A stretch of 64,000 nucleotides of DNA from Breoghania sp. (lineage in GTDB: Bacteria; Pseudomonadota; Alphaproteobacteria; Rhizobiales; Stappiaceae): positions 1 to 64,000 of the forward strand of contig NZ_JASJAV010000001.1 in NCBI RefSeq assembly GCF_030066895.1, given 5' to 3'. The notes beneath the pieces were generated by a model. That model did no database searches. It was not told the DNA's origin and was given only the letters and a program-made list of their open reading frames with translations. Position numbers and translations under genes: made by a program. Shown here in pieces: positions 47,266-57,592 of the stretch; position 1 is the stretch's first letter; the number at the start of each line of letters is the position of its first letter.

Positions 47266-49601
47266 CTTCCAGAATCGCTTCCGGCGTCGCCGGCGCATCG
47301 AGCGGCGGGATCACGCCGGGCTTCAGGCTTGCGACCGCATCGACGATCGCGGAGAAAACCGAATTGGCAAGCATCAGCGGCGGTTCGCCGACGGCCTTTG
47401 AACGATAGATAGTCGGCTCAGGATTTCACAAGGAATCTTATAGCGTTATCCGGAAATCTTCAGGAACGTCGGAAGCGGTCGGGATCTTGTAGGTGGAGGG
47501 TACATGCGTACTCAGACGGCCCGCCTCGCCCCACACCAGTTCCTCCGTCGTCAGCCAGCCCATGCCCTGAACGAAGCCGCCTTCGATCTGGCCGATATCG
47601 ACGGCCGGATTGAGCGACTTGCCTACATCGTGCAGCACATCCACGCGGGTCACGCGCATCTCGCCGGTCATCGTATCGACGATCACTTCCGAGCACGCCG
47701 CCCCATAGGCGAAATAGAGGAACGGGCGGCCGGTCGCCGTCTGCCAGTTCCAGGTAATCTTCGGCGTGGCATAGAAGCCGGTCGCCGACAGCGACATCCG
47801 GCTCATGACGGCGGCCTTCGCGAGCTGGCCGAGCAAGATAGGCTCGTTGCCGATCATCACATGCCCATCCTGGAGGGTGATCTTGTCGACGGGCACGCCG
47901 TACTTGTCGGACGCAAACGCCACGAGACGTTCCTTGATCTTTTCCGCTGCCTCGCGCGCCGCCATGGCGTTCATGTCGGGTGCCGGAGGAGGCCGCCGTC
48001 GGCGCGGTGTTGGGCACCTTGCCGGTGTGCGTCGCAGTGATCTTCACCCAGTCGAGCGGGATGGCGAATTCCTCCGCCACGACCTGCACCACCTTGATGT
48101 TGAGCCCCTGCCCCATCTCCGTGCCGCCGTGGTTCAGATGCGCGGAGCCGTCCTGATAGAGATGAACGAGCGCGCCCGCCCGGTTGAATCCCGGCAATGT
48201 GAACGAGATGCCGAATTTCACCGGCGTCAGCGCCAGTCTCTTTTTCAGGATGTGGTTGGAGGCGTTGAAGGCCCGGATCTTTTCCCGCCGCACCCGATAC
48301 TCGCTCGTTTCCTCAAGCGTGGTGACGATGGCGTGCTGGGTGGCGAATTCCTCCACACGCATGCTGTAGGGCGTGACGTCGGCCCCTTGCATGTAGAAAT
48401 TACGCTTGCGCACGTCGAGCGGATCAAGCTTCAGCGTGATGGCGATGGAATCGACCAGCCGTTCCGCCGCCAGCATGTCCTGCGATCCGCCGAAGCCGCG
48501 AAAGGCCGTATTGGAACAGGTATTGGTGCGCATCCGCCGCGAGGTGATCAGCGTATCGGGATAAAAGTAACTGGAATCGGCGCGGAACATGGTGCGGTCA
48601 ACCACGCCGAGCGTCAAATCCGCGGAATAGCCGCAGCGCGCCGCAAAGGCCATATCGACGGCCGTGATTGCCCCGTCGCTCTCGAAGCCGACCGTATAGT
48701 CGACGCGGAAATCATGCCGCTTGCCGGTCATAATCATGTCGTCGTCGCGGTCGAGACGGATCTTGCAGGCCTGCCCGGTGTAATTCGCAGCCGAGGCGGC
48801 AAGCGCCGCCCACTGGTTCGCCTGGCTCTCCTTGCCGCCGAAGGCCACACCCATGCGGCGCACTTCCACCGTCACGGCCACATCGATCAGCCCGAGCGTC
48901 TTGGCGACGATGTGCTGAACCTCGCTCGGATGCTGGGTGGAACTGTGAACGAACATGTCGCCGTCCTCACCCGGCAGGGCGAGCGAAACCTGCCCTTCGA
49001 GATAGAAATGCTCCTGCCCGCCGATACGCATCACGCCGGAAAGGCGCTTGTTGGCGGTATCGAGCGCCGCCTCAGGCTGGCCTTTGCGGAACTGATAGTC
49101 CGGCAGCATGACCGTGCCGCCCTCGACGAGCGCGCAATCGACGGTCACGACCGGGGTCTCGGTCTCCACAACGATGCGCGCCAGACGCGCGGCCCGGCGG
49201 GCCTCATCGCGGGTGCGCGCCACGACCAGAAAGATCACCTGTCCCCAGAACAGGATCTCGCCGTCGGCCAGGATCGAATCGTCGCCGATGGAGGGCGAAC
49301 AATCGTTGACGCCCGGAATGTCGTCCGCCGTCAGCACCGCGACCACGCCGGGCGCAGATCTCACCGCTTCCAGATCGAGTTCCGTGATCTTTCCGCGCGC
49401 GGCATCACGCAACCAGCCCGGTGCCAGATGGAAGGTGCCTTCCGGCTCTGGCAGATCGTCCACATAGCGCGCGGTGCCGCATACGTGCTTGTCGCCGCTG
49501 TGGTGCTTGATCGCCCGGCGCACGGTCGCGTAGTGGTTTTCGCCGCCGTCGGCCCCGATCTTGTCAGACCCAGATCCGATTTTGTCAGACAAGGTTCTCA
49601 A
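47266..49601 (-). pseudogene. xdhB: Xanthine dehydrogenase molybdopterin subunit XdhB, frameshift and two stops
   Basis: Oxidises hypoxanthine and xanthine to urate. Starts at TTG 49601 or 49592 (SDKIGSGSDKIGADGG, a short repeated SDKIG). Family text: AIKHHSGDKHVCGTARYVDD, VRRMGVAFGGKESQANQWAA, SNTAFRGFGGSQDMLAAERL, HLNHGGTEMGQGLNIKVVQV. A C gained near 47979 breaks TAASSGTDMNAMAAREAAEK. Then ITL-TAA(47438-47440)-DSL-TGA(47426-47428)-NPEPTIYRSKAVGEPPL, all in frame; the catalytic Glu lies in GEPP. After DAPATPEAILEA it fuses to XdhC. Confidence 0.88.
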
Positions 49602-51068
49602 GCATCACCTCCCTCTGCCCTTCCACGCGCGTGCGCTCTGACGGCATGCCCGCAGCCTCGACCAGAGCCTTGGCAAGCAGCGAACGCGCGACCTTGGCGC
49701 GGTATTCGGAGCTTGCACACATGTCGGAGATCGGCGCGTAGTCACGCTCGATAGCCTTCAGCGCGCGCGCCAAGGTGCCGGATTCCGACAGAACGGCGCC
49801 GCCCAGCGCGGCTTCCGCGCGGCGCGCCCGCTTCGGGGTCGACGCCATGCCGCCGAAGGCGACCCGCGCATTGACTATCCGTCCGTTTTCAACCGTGAAC
49901 AGGAACGCCGCCATGACGGCGGAAATGTCCTGATAGAACCGCTTGGAAATCTTGTAAGCCCGGAAGACATCATTCTCGCCGGGCTCGGGAACGAACAGCT
50001 CAGTCACGAATTCCGCTTGGCCGCGATCCTGACGCCCGTAATCGACGAAGAAATCTTCCAGCGGCAGCGTGCGCGCTTCTTCGCCTTTTCGCAGTTCCAG
50101 CGTTGCGCCGAGCGCGATCAGCATGGGCGGCGTGTCGCCAATGGGTGAGCCGTTGGCGATATTGCCGCCGACCGTGCCCGAGGCCCGTACCTGCCGCGAC
50201 CCGATGCGCGACCACATGGCCGCCAGATCCGGATCGAGCCGCGAAATATCCGGCTGAACGCGCGCAAGGCTCGCGGTCGCGCCGATGATCAGTCCGCCCT
50301 CGATGGATTCGACGCGGTTCAGCCCTGCCACACGGCCGAGCCAGATGATGCGCGGCAGCTCGCGCAGCTGCTTGGTGATCCACAGTCCCACATCGGTTGC
50401 GCCCGCCACAAGCGTCGCATCCGGGTAGCGCGCATAGAGATCGGCCAGCGCATCGATACTGGCGGGAGCGTCAAAAAACGAGGTCTCGTTGCCGATGAAG
50501 ATCTCTTCGCCGTCATTCAGACCGGAGAGAATTTCGGTGATCCGATCCGCTTCGCGCGAAAACTTGTCGTCCAGCGCCTCGAAGCACACTTCCATCGTCG
50601 CCTCGACGATCGGCCTGTAGCCGGTGCAGCGGCACAGATTTCCCGCCAAAGCCTCGTTCACTGTGCACCGATCCGGCTTTGCCTCCGGCTGGTGGTAGAG
50701 CGCGAACAGGCTCTGACGATGCCGGGCGTGCAGAAGCCGCATTGCGAGCCGTGATGGCGCGCCAGCGCTTCCTGCACCGGATGGAGCGTTCCGGCTTCCG
50801 CCAGATCATCGATCGTCACGACCTCGCACCGTTCACCTGTCCGAGGAGCAACTGGATGCAGGCATTGACGGGCTCATAGACGAGCTTTCCCCTCGTCGAG
50901 CCTGCCGAGCACCACCGTACAGGCGCCGCAATCGCCTTCGTTGCAGCCTTCCTTGGTGCCGACTTTTCGCTCGCGCAGGCGCAGATAGTCGAGCAGCATC
51001 TCCGTAGGCTTCACGTCGGCCAGCTCGATGATCTGATCCCCGCGCAGGAAGCGGATCGCTTCACGCAT
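49585..51068 (-). pseudogene. xdhA: Xanthine dehydrogenase FeS/FAD subunit XdhA, three frameshifts
   Basis: Starts MREAIRFLRGDQIIELADVK. First 2Fe-2S site in GTKEGCNEGDCGACTVVLGR. Slips at about 50887 (A3 for A2), 50838 (a lost base before the Cys of GCEVVTID) and 50724 (a lost T in [12 protein letters not shown]) interrupt the second cluster domain ([27 protein letters not shown]). From 50720 on, the FAD domain is clean: TLVAGATDVGLWITKQLREL, RASGTVGGNIANGSPIGDTP. Ends TGA, overlapping xdhB. Confidence 0.88.
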
Positions 51069-51073
51069 GCGGT

Positions 51074-51421
51074 TCAACTCCCGCGATAGATCGAATAGCC
51101 ATAGGCCGATAATAGCAATGTTACATGATAGTGCTGATCTGAATTGGATATCCCGAACCGGATCGGGATCATGTCGAGAAAGGCCGGCTCCGGCAGGGTC
51201 TGTGACCTGCGGAGATAGTCCCCGGCAAAGAAACGCAATTCATAAGTGCCCTTGCGAAAGGAGGAGCCTTCCAGCAACGGCGTATCGGCGCGTCCGTCGG
51301 CGTTGGTGGAAAGCGTGGTCAGTCGTGTCGGATCGCCGTCCAGACACCACAGCTCGATATACAGCTCGGCCGCCGGACATCCGGCAGCGGTATCGAGAAC
51401 ATGGGTGGTCAGACGGCCCAT
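51074..51421 (-). CDS. uraH: 5-hydroxyisourate hydrolase (transthyretin-like)
   Basis: Intact 115 residues from MGRLTTHVLDTAAGCPAAEL. The family motifs THVLD near the N-terminus and the C-terminal tetrapeptide YRGS (before TGA) are both present. Hydrolyses 5-hydroxyisourate made by PuuD to OHCU, the substrate of UraD, so three consecutive urate steps lie in this cluster. Three bases in front of xdhA. Confidence 0.93.
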   Translation of the reverse strand: MGRLTTHVLDTAAGCPAAELYIELWCLDGDPTRLTTLSTNADGRADTPLLEGSSFRKGTYELRFFAGDYLRRSQTLPEPAFLDMIPIRFGISNSDQHYHVTLLLSAYGYSIYRGS

Positions 51422-52122
51422 CGCGGCTCCAATCGGTACGATCATTCGTTAGGCATGCACGGGGAGTGTGCATCACCGAAGAGCTTCACAAAAGAACTTA
51501 ATTTAGTGCCCGGCGATGCCTTTTCGGCATCACCTCCCCTTCGGCCGAGTCCGAACCGGACTCACCGCATGATCGAAAAACATCGCCGGCGCCGTGGCAA
51601 GCCCTATCTTAGGGGCAGGCGACGGCGGAAGGGCCCCATGATGCGAGTCGGCGGAAATCTGACGTTCCGCGCACGAACGGGTGCGATCATCTCCCGTGCG
51701 AAGGCCCGATGAAAATGCGACATATGGCACCGGAGCAAAGCCCTCGACTTGAGCTGTGCGAACCCGCACGCCGTTGTGGAAAAATGATGAGGTCAGGCTT
51801 CGGACTACGACATTGGTTTAACGGCACGATGGGCGTAAGCCGCGAAAGGAGTACGCCACCGACCTCGATCTCTCCGCCGTCATCCCGGACCGAGTGCACC
51901 GCAAGGCGCATCGACGGATCCGGGATCCAGCGCAAGAAGAGCCGAAGACGCCTTGAGCGCAACCAGCGCCACGCCCCCCTCTCGGCTTGTCGTCCCTTCA
52001 GAAAGAACCAGGGACGGCGCTGACGCGCCGACTGAACTCTGGATTCAGTATATCTCGATGCGCCTTGCGGCGCACTCGGTCCGGAATGAGGGAACGGGAA
52101 GGTCTCCCGTTCCCCGGGTTCC
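51422..52122. other. Intergenic region with family D repeat
   Basis: 700 bases with no gene. Two inverted arms, 51878-51929 and 52038-52090, are listed as repeat family D. No terminator for the leftward quinone reductase gene is certain; the reductase ends at 52123. Confidence 0.55.
51878..52090. repeat. Palindromic repeat family D, inverted pair
   Basis: Left arm GTCATCCCGGACCGAGTGCA then CCGCAAGGCGCATCGA; right arm TCGATGCGCCTTGCGG then CGCACTCGGTCCGGAATGA, an imperfect reverse complement separated by about 110 bases. Confidence 0.65.
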
Positions 52123-53101
52123 TTACGGCAGAAGCACCGTCGTCCCAGTGGTGCGGCGACCTTCCAGGTCCTCATGCGCCTTCACAGCGTCCACAAGCGC
52201 ATAGTCCTGATTGACGGCGATCTTCACCGCGCCGCTTCCCACCACATCAAACAATGCCCCGGCCGTCACCTACAGATCGGCGCGTTCGGCAATGTAGTTG
52301 AACAGCGACGGACGCATAGCGAAGAGCGAGCCCTTCTGACCCAGAAGCGCCAGGTTGAAATCCTTGATCGGCCCCGACGACTGGCCAAACGAAACCCACA
52401 TGCCGAAGGGCTTCAGGCAGTCGAGCGAACCGGGATAGGTGTCGTTGCCGACGGAATCGTAGACCACGTCGCATTTCCTGCCGCCGGTGATTTCGGCAAC
52501 CCGTTCCACGAAGTTCTCCTTCGTATAGTCGATGACGTGATCGTAGCCGTTGGCGCGCGCCAGTTCCGCCTTCGTCGCGGAGCCGACCGTGCCGATCACC
52601 GTCGCGCCCAGATGCTTGGCCCACTGCCCTGCTATCAGCCCGACACCGCCAGCAGCCGCATGAAACAGCAGCGTCGTGCCGGGATCGACCTTGAAGGTAC
52701 GCTGCAGCAGGTAGCTCGCCGTCATGCCCTTCAGCATCATACCGGCACCGGTGCGCATGTCGATCGTCTCGGACAGCTTGACCAGACGATGGGAGGGCAC
52801 GAGCCGTTCCTCGGCATAGGAGCCGAGCGGCCCGACATAGGCAACGCGATCGCCCGGCGCGACTTCGCTCACCCGCGGCCCGACGGAAACGACGATGCCC
52901 GCACCTTCCTGGCCCGGCGGCAGCGGCAGCCCGCCGGGGGTCGGATAGAGACCTGAGCGGAAATTAGGTATCGATGTAGTTCAGACCGATCGCCTCGTGG
53001 CAAACGCGGGCCTCGCCCTCACCCGGATCCCCGATCTCCACATCCTCCAGCCGCATGACCTGCGGCCCGCCGGTCTCGTATGCACGGATAACTCGAACCA
53101 T
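52123..53101 (-). pseudogene. Quinone oxidoreductase (zinc-independent MDR family), frameshift and in-frame TAG
   Basis: NADPH:quinone reductase, QorA-like. MVRVIRAYETGGPQVMRLED; after LNYIDT a changed base and an extra base near 52966 make TAA and shift the frame. Correct reading gives FRSGLYPTPGGLPLPPGQEG. Rossmann part TTLLFHAAAGGVGLIAGQWA and GATVIGTVGSATKAELARAN. TAG 52270-52272 in AERADL-*-VTAGALFDVV. Ends TAA after GTTVLLP. About 325 residues. No zinc ligands, as expected. Confidence 0.85.
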
Positions 53102-53283
53102 TTTCCGTTCCCCAATCTTGCAACGCGTCCCGCACCGCTCCGTATGCCGGGCGCGAACCTGAAAAGACAGATGTAGCCGCGCTAGGCCGACACGCTCAAG
53201 CCGTCAGCGACGATGAGGGAGAGGTTTCATGTTTGGATTTGATGCGGCGAAGGGAAGATGGAAGGACAGGTCTTCTATGGGGC

Positions 53284-53327
53284 CGATCCTTCGAGACGGC
53301 GTCTGCGACGCCTCCTCAGGATGACGT
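53284..53327. repeat. Palindromic repeat family C, half unit
   Basis: GATCCTTCGAGACGGCGTC then GACGCCTCCTCAGGATGACG. Facing its inverted partner at 53368-53413 downstream of pcs. The rest of 53102-53437 shows no gene. Confidence 0.7.
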
Positions 53328-53367
53328 TATCGAGTGGTTGGCTTTTACGATGCGAGCTACACACACA

Positions 53368-53413
53368 ACGTCATCCTGAGGAGCGCTCGCAAGAACGCGT
53401 CTCGAAGGATCGG
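53368..53413. repeat. Palindromic repeat family C, half unit (inverted)
   Basis: CGTCATCCTGAGGAGCGCTC then AACGCGTCTCGAAGGATCGG, inverse of 53284-53327. The pair lies 25 bases after the pcs stop on the minus strand and could fold into a long hairpin in that transcript. Confidence 0.7.
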
Positions 53414-53437
53414 TCACACAAAGGATATTCCCCGCGA

Positions 53438-54097
53438 TCAGTCCTCGTCGCGACCGAACAAGGCATCGGCGAGCTGGAACAGGGCCCCGATCACCAGCAG
53501 GTAGATGCTGGAGGCCGCGAGTCCGATCCAGGCGATCCCCTCTGTGCGAGCATTCCGTCGCGCGCGGCGACGAAAGCGCAGACCAGCCACATGATCGCGA
53601 CCACCAGCGTCCGCATAGGATTGCAAGTCGGGGAACGCGAACAGCACGAAAACGAACATGTTCCACGTCACGGGAAAGCCGCGGAAGCAATTGTCCGGCA
53701 GCTTCATGCCCTCGTAGGCGAAATAGAGCGCACCGGAGACGACCACCAGACCGGCGGCGATGAGGTTGTAGGACGTACTCATCAGCCCGACGGTCGCGAT
53801 CGCGAAGGCCAAAAGCAGAACGTAGGTGGCGTAGTCGATGACGAAATCGAGCGCGGCGCCGGACCACGTCGGCAGGCGTTCGGTCACGTTGACCGCGCGT
53901 GCCAGAGGTCCGTCGACGCCGTCCACCACCAGGGCGACGCCCAGCCATGCGAACATCATCGGCTAGCCCCCGTCCGCTGCCGCGACTATTGCAAGCAAGG
54001 CCCACAGCGCGCCGGAGGCGGTCAATATGTGAACGGCGAAAGCCAACCAGGTCGATTTTACGACGTCAGCAGTGTTCTCGTGTGGCTGCGTGGCCAT
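53438..54097 (-). pseudogene. pcs: Phosphatidylcholine synthase, in-frame TAG and damaged C-terminal half
   Basis: Membrane enzyme condensing choline with CDP-diacylglycerol. MATQPHENTADVVKSTWLAF; TAG 53963-53965 (VAAADGG-*-PMMFAWLGV, probably Trp). CDP-alcohol phosphotransferase motif VDGVDGPLARAVNVTE...LDFVID is intact. After FVLFAFPDLQSYA the frame changes and MRTLVVAIMWLVCAFVAARD is read, then a return to GIAWIGLAASSIYLLVIGAL. About 30 residues that normally lie between the two parts (the IEFIHPVR region) are missing. Ends TGA. Confidence 0.82.
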
Positions 54098-54577
54098 TTC
54101 ACTTGCTTTCCGAGGATACGTATCCTTTGCTCGATCGGAGCATCCTGCGTCCTAACGGCAACCGAACCGCCACACCAGCCCTTTTGAACCGGTCGGCTTT
54201 TGAACTCTTATATATCTTCACTCGGAAGATTGTTTGATCCAGGTCGGGCACCGTTCGTACCGGCGCTTGTTTCTATGTCTTCGCATTGCTGGAGCCCGCC
54301 GTCGATCAAAACTTGCACGGATGAGGGAACATAAGCCCAATCGGGCTTTGAAACCCGGGTAAAACCGACCCGAACGCGCCGCCCCACGGTAAAATCGCCA
54401 CAGCGACGAGAATGCAAGTTGTAAGTGAGTCGCGCGCACCGATCACGACACGGTGCTCTTGTCGAAGTGGGAGAGCTGACCTAATCCTTCCAGCAAGACC
54501 CGCAAACCCCGTGTGCGCCGGGACGCGATGACGTGCGACCAAGGCACACGCCGGGCTGCGAACACGGATCAGGAAGG
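54098..54577. other. Divergent intergenic region between pcs and the FAD hydroxylase
   Basis: 480 bases with no supported gene. It should hold promoters for both divergent genes. AGGAAGG at 54571-54577 is the ribosome-binding site that fixes the start at 54578. Confidence 0.5.
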
Positions 54578-55792
54578 ATGGAGAAAATGGAAAAGGCAAC
54601 GCCGGAACCGGTGGACATTGCCGTCGTCGGATCAGGCCCCTCAGGCATGATCGCGGCGCTCCTGCTTTCCCACCTCAGCTTCACAACGACGCTCATTGGC
54701 CCCGCGCCGAAACCGGATGCGCGCACAACAGCGCTGCTCGATGCCTCTGTCTCCATCCTGAGCAATATCGGCGTGTGGCCACAGATCGAACCAGCCGCAG
54801 CGCCCATGCGGCGGATGCGTCTGATCGACGATACCGGACACCTGATCCGCGCACCGGAAGCGCTCTTCGATTGCAGCGAGATCGATCTGGAAACCTTCGG
54901 CTACAATATTTTAAACAATGACCTTAATGCAGTGCTTCAAAAAGCTCTCGGCGCATCCGACGTCACGCGCATCGAGGCATTTGCCGACGCGATCCGGCCG
55001 GGCAGCGACGCCGTGGAGATCGATATCGCCGGATATGAGGCACCGCTCCGCGCCCGCCTTCTGGCGGCAAGCGACGGACGGGAATCGCGGGCACGCGATG
55101 CGGCCGGCATTTCCGTGCAGCGCTGGCGCTATCCGCAATCGGCGCTTGTCGCCAATCTCGCCCACGACCTGCCACACGACGACACCTCCACGGAATTCCA
55201 CACCCGCCACGGCCCCTTTACGCTCGTGCCGCTGAAGGGCAACCGGTCGAGCCTGGTGTGGGTCGGCGCCCCCAGGGAGATCGAGGCATTGGGCGATCTC
55301 GACGACGACGCCTTTGCCCAGGCGGTCGAAAAGCACGCCAAATCCATTCTCGGCCGCATGCGGTTTGAAGGCGGACGGCAGGCCTTCCCGCTGTCGGGCA
55401 TGAAGGCGCTGACGGTCGGCGCAGATCGCATCGCGCTCGTCGGAGAGACGGCGCATGTCTTTCCCCCGATCGGCGCGCAAGGGCTCAACCTGTCGCTTCG
55501 CGACGTGGCAGCCCTCGGCGATGCCTGCGCCCAGATCCGCAAGGACCGTCTCGATATCGGCAGTGCGGAAACGCTCGATCGCTATGCGCGTGCCCGGCGC
55601 GGCGACATCGACACGCGCATCTTCGGCGTCGACGCCCTCAACCGCACACTTCTGGCCGATTTCCTGCCCGCCCAGATGGCGCGCAGCATCGGTCTCTACC
55701 TTGCCGGTCGTGTCGGCCCCTTGCGCCGCCGCCTGATGCGCGAAGGCGTCAACCCCTCCTCCGCGCGCGTCGGCCGGTCCCTGCAGATGTGA
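54578..55792 (+). CDS. FAD-dependent ubiquinone-biosynthesis-type monooxygenase (UbiH/UbiF/Coq6 family)
   Basis: Intact 404 residues from MEKMEKATPEPVDIAVVGSG, directly behind AGGAAGG. Dinucleotide motif VVGSGPSGMIAALLLSHLSF; second FAD motif RIALVGETAHVFPPIGAQGL and NLSLRDVAALGDA. These mark the aromatic-ring hydroxylase group that acts in ubiquinone synthesis. Which ring position is hydroxylated cannot be told from sequence. Ends TGA. Single-gene unit by spacing. Confidence 0.85.
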   Translation: MEKMEKATPEPVDIAVVGSGPSGMIAALLLSHLSFTTTLIGPAPKPDARTTALLDASVSILSNIGVWPQIEPAAAPMRRMRLIDDTGHLIRAPEALFDCSEIDLETFGYNILNNDLNAVLQKALGASDVTRIEAFADAIRPGSDAVEIDIAGYEAPLRARLLAASDGRESRARDAAGISVQRWRYPQSALVANLAHDLPHDDTSTEFHTRHGPFTLVPLKGNRSSLVWVGAPREIEALGDLDDDAFAQAVEKHAKSILGRMRFEGGRQAFPLSGMKALTVGADRIALVGETAHVFPPIGAQGLNLSLRDVAALGDACAQIRKDRLDIGSAETLDRYARARRGDIDTRIFGVDALNRTLLADFLPAQMARSIGLYLAGRVGPLRRRLMREGVNPSSARVGRSLQM

Positions 55793-55863
55793 GGAAACCG
55801 GGGCGGAGGTTTGGTGCGGAAGCCCATCCTTCGAATGGTGATCACGCGACACGCCACGGGCAC

Positions 55864-55972
55864 AATTGTCATCCCCGCGAAGGCGGGGAACCAGCAACCA
55901 CAGGATCGGGTTGTGGCGCCCGGACCTCGCACGTCTCTGGAATGCCGGATCCCCGCCTGCGCGGGGATGACA
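55864..55972. repeat. Palindromic repeat family A, full inverted pair
   Basis: GTCATCCCCGCGAAGGCGGG on the left, CCCCGCCTGCGCGGGGATGA on the right, about 50 bases apart, with TCTGGAATGCCGGAT inside. Between the hydroxylase and thioesterase genes, both of which end here. Confidence 0.8.
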
Positions 55973-56070
55973 GTCAGGGGTAAGGCGTGCGCATTTCAAG
56001 CCGGTCTTTAAGAAGGTCCAAAGGCCCTCTCAAAGGATGGGCTTTCCGCATCGCACGCACTCCCCCCCCG

Positions 56071-56496
56071 TCAGCGCGGCGGGATCGAATACGTGGCCGT
56101 GGCGTGGGCGACGATATCCTCGTGCCCTTCGGAAACGATGGAGCACTCCGTCACCGCCAGCCACTTGCCGAGCTTCAGCAGCCGGCACATGCCGAGCAGA
56201 TCTCCCGGATCGGGTTTCTTCAGAAAATTGATATTGAGGTTCGTGGTCACTGCCAGTGCAACCGGCCCGATATGGGCGAAGATCACCACGTAGGACGTGA
56301 GATCGGCGAGCGCCATCATCGTGGGGCCTGAAACCGTTCCCCCCGACCTCAGGTGGCGATCATAGGCATGGAGGCGAATCATCACCTCGTTGTCGGTGAT
56401 CGATTCGACCGAATAGGCCGGCCCATCGTAGTTGATTTCGGGAAATTCCCTGTCGAGAAAGCCGGTGACTTCCTCCCTCGTCATCACGGTATCCAT
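56071..56496 (-). CDS. PaaI-type hotdog thioesterase
   Basis: Intact 141 residues. MDTVMTREEVTGFLDREFPE; hotdog core HLRSGGTVSGPTMMALADLT with SYVVIFAHIGPVALAVTTNL and NINFLKKPDPGDLLGMCRLL. This is the PaaI/YbgC-like acyl-CoA thioesterase pattern. Ends TGA. Next to an enoyl-CoA hydratase on the opposite strand, hinting at fatty or aromatic acyl-CoA turnover. Confidence 0.85.
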   Translation of the reverse strand: MDTVMTREEVTGFLDREFPEINYDGPAYSVESITDNEVMIRLHAYDRHLRSGGTVSGPTMMALADLTSYVVIFAHIGPVALAVTTNLNINFLKKPDPGDLLGMCRLLKLGKWLAVTECSIVSEGHEDIVAHATATYSIPPR

Positions 56497-56633
56497 CGTT
56501 CCTCCCTCAAGTGATCGGCATTCGTTGTTTTGCGCATATGGGAGACAATCGCGGCCCGTTTCGCAAGCACCTTGAGAGACGAAGCGACACGATGTGCGCT
56601 ATAAGACGCAAAACAGGAAGGGAGACGCACCCA

Positions 56634-57428
56634 TGGCCGATGCCGCCACCACGCTACCGAGCGCGCCGCTCAAATCCTCGCTCGAAGAGGGAATTATGCG
56701 CCTGACGCTGAACACGCCGGAGCGCATGAACGCGTTGTCGGAAGCGATGATGGCCGCCCTGTTCGCCGCCCTGACCAATGCCGCCAAGGACAACACCGTG
56801 CGCGTCGTGGTCATCGATGCGGTGCCGGGCAAGGTCTTCTGCGCGGACCACGACCTGAAGGAGATGACCGCGGACGCAAATATTTTTCCGAAGTCACGAG
56901 CCGCTGCTCGAAGCTAATGCAGCAGATCGTGACGCTCCCCAAGCCCGTGATCGCGGCCGTGGCCGGTGTGGCGACGGCAGCCGGATGCCAGCTCATTGCC
57001 TCCTGCGATCTGGCGATCGCCACCGACAAGGCGACCTTCTGCACGCCCGGCGTCAATATCGGACTGTTCTGCTCCACGCCGATGGCGGCGCTGACGCGCA
57101 ATGTGTCACGCAAGCAGGTGATGGAAATGCTGCTGACGGGCAAAAGCAGCGACGCCTCCACCGCCAAGGAATTCGGCCTCATCAACCGCATCGTACCGTC
57201 GGAATATCTCGACACGGCGGTGATGAAATACGCCGCCGTCATCGCCTCCAAATCGCCGCTGACCCTGAAGATCGACAAGGAGGTGTTCTACCGCCAGGCG
57301 GATTTCCGGTGGAAGACGCCTACGACTATTACGCCGACGTGATGGTCGAAAACATGCTGGCCCGCGATGTGGAGGAAAGCATCGGCGCATTCCTGGAAAA
57401 ACGCGCGCCCGAATGGGAAGGCCGTTAG
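56634..57428 (+). pseudogene. Enoyl-CoA hydratase/isomerase family protein, two frameshifts
   Basis: Crotonase-fold enzyme from MADAATTLPSAPLKSSLEEG. Oxyanion text KVFCADHDLKEMTA has Asp where the family has Gly (CAGHDL), which would disturb the oxyanion hole. Frame loss near 56882 (YFSEVTSRCSKLMQQIVTLP follows), then clean PVIAAVAGVATAAGCQLIAS and GLFCSTPMAALTRNVSRKQV. Second loss near 57302 (QADFPVEDAYDYYADVMVEN). Ends TAG 57426-57428 after RAPEWEGR. Resembles ECHDC3-like hydratases. Confidence 0.85.
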
Positions 57429-57483
57429 GCCTTTTGCACGAAGGCGGGGTGATCGTTTCCACCCCCATTTGGCCTCCCGAACA

Positions 57484-57592
57484 TTTGTCATCCCCGCGAA
57501 GGCGGGGATCCAGCATTCCAGAGGCGCGCGAGGCTTAAGCACCACAACCTGATCTTGGGGGTACTGGGTCCCCGCATTCGCGGGGATGACAG
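57484..57592. repeat. Palindromic repeat family A, full inverted pair
   Basis: TTGTCATCCCCGCGAAGGCG left arm and CCCCGCATTCGCGGGGATGA right arm, with CATTCCAGAGG inside. Lies 56 bases after the hydratase stop. The rest of 57429-57744 has no gene. Confidence 0.8.

Noticed and set aside
49560-49601. Repeated SDKIG at the XdhB start as a functional repeat
   Set aside because: Only two copies at an uncertain TTG start; more likely upstream DNA that is not translated.
47805-49754. 649-codon open frame on the plus strand
   Set aside because: Antisense to xdhB; a mirror of high-GC codon use, with no family resemblance.
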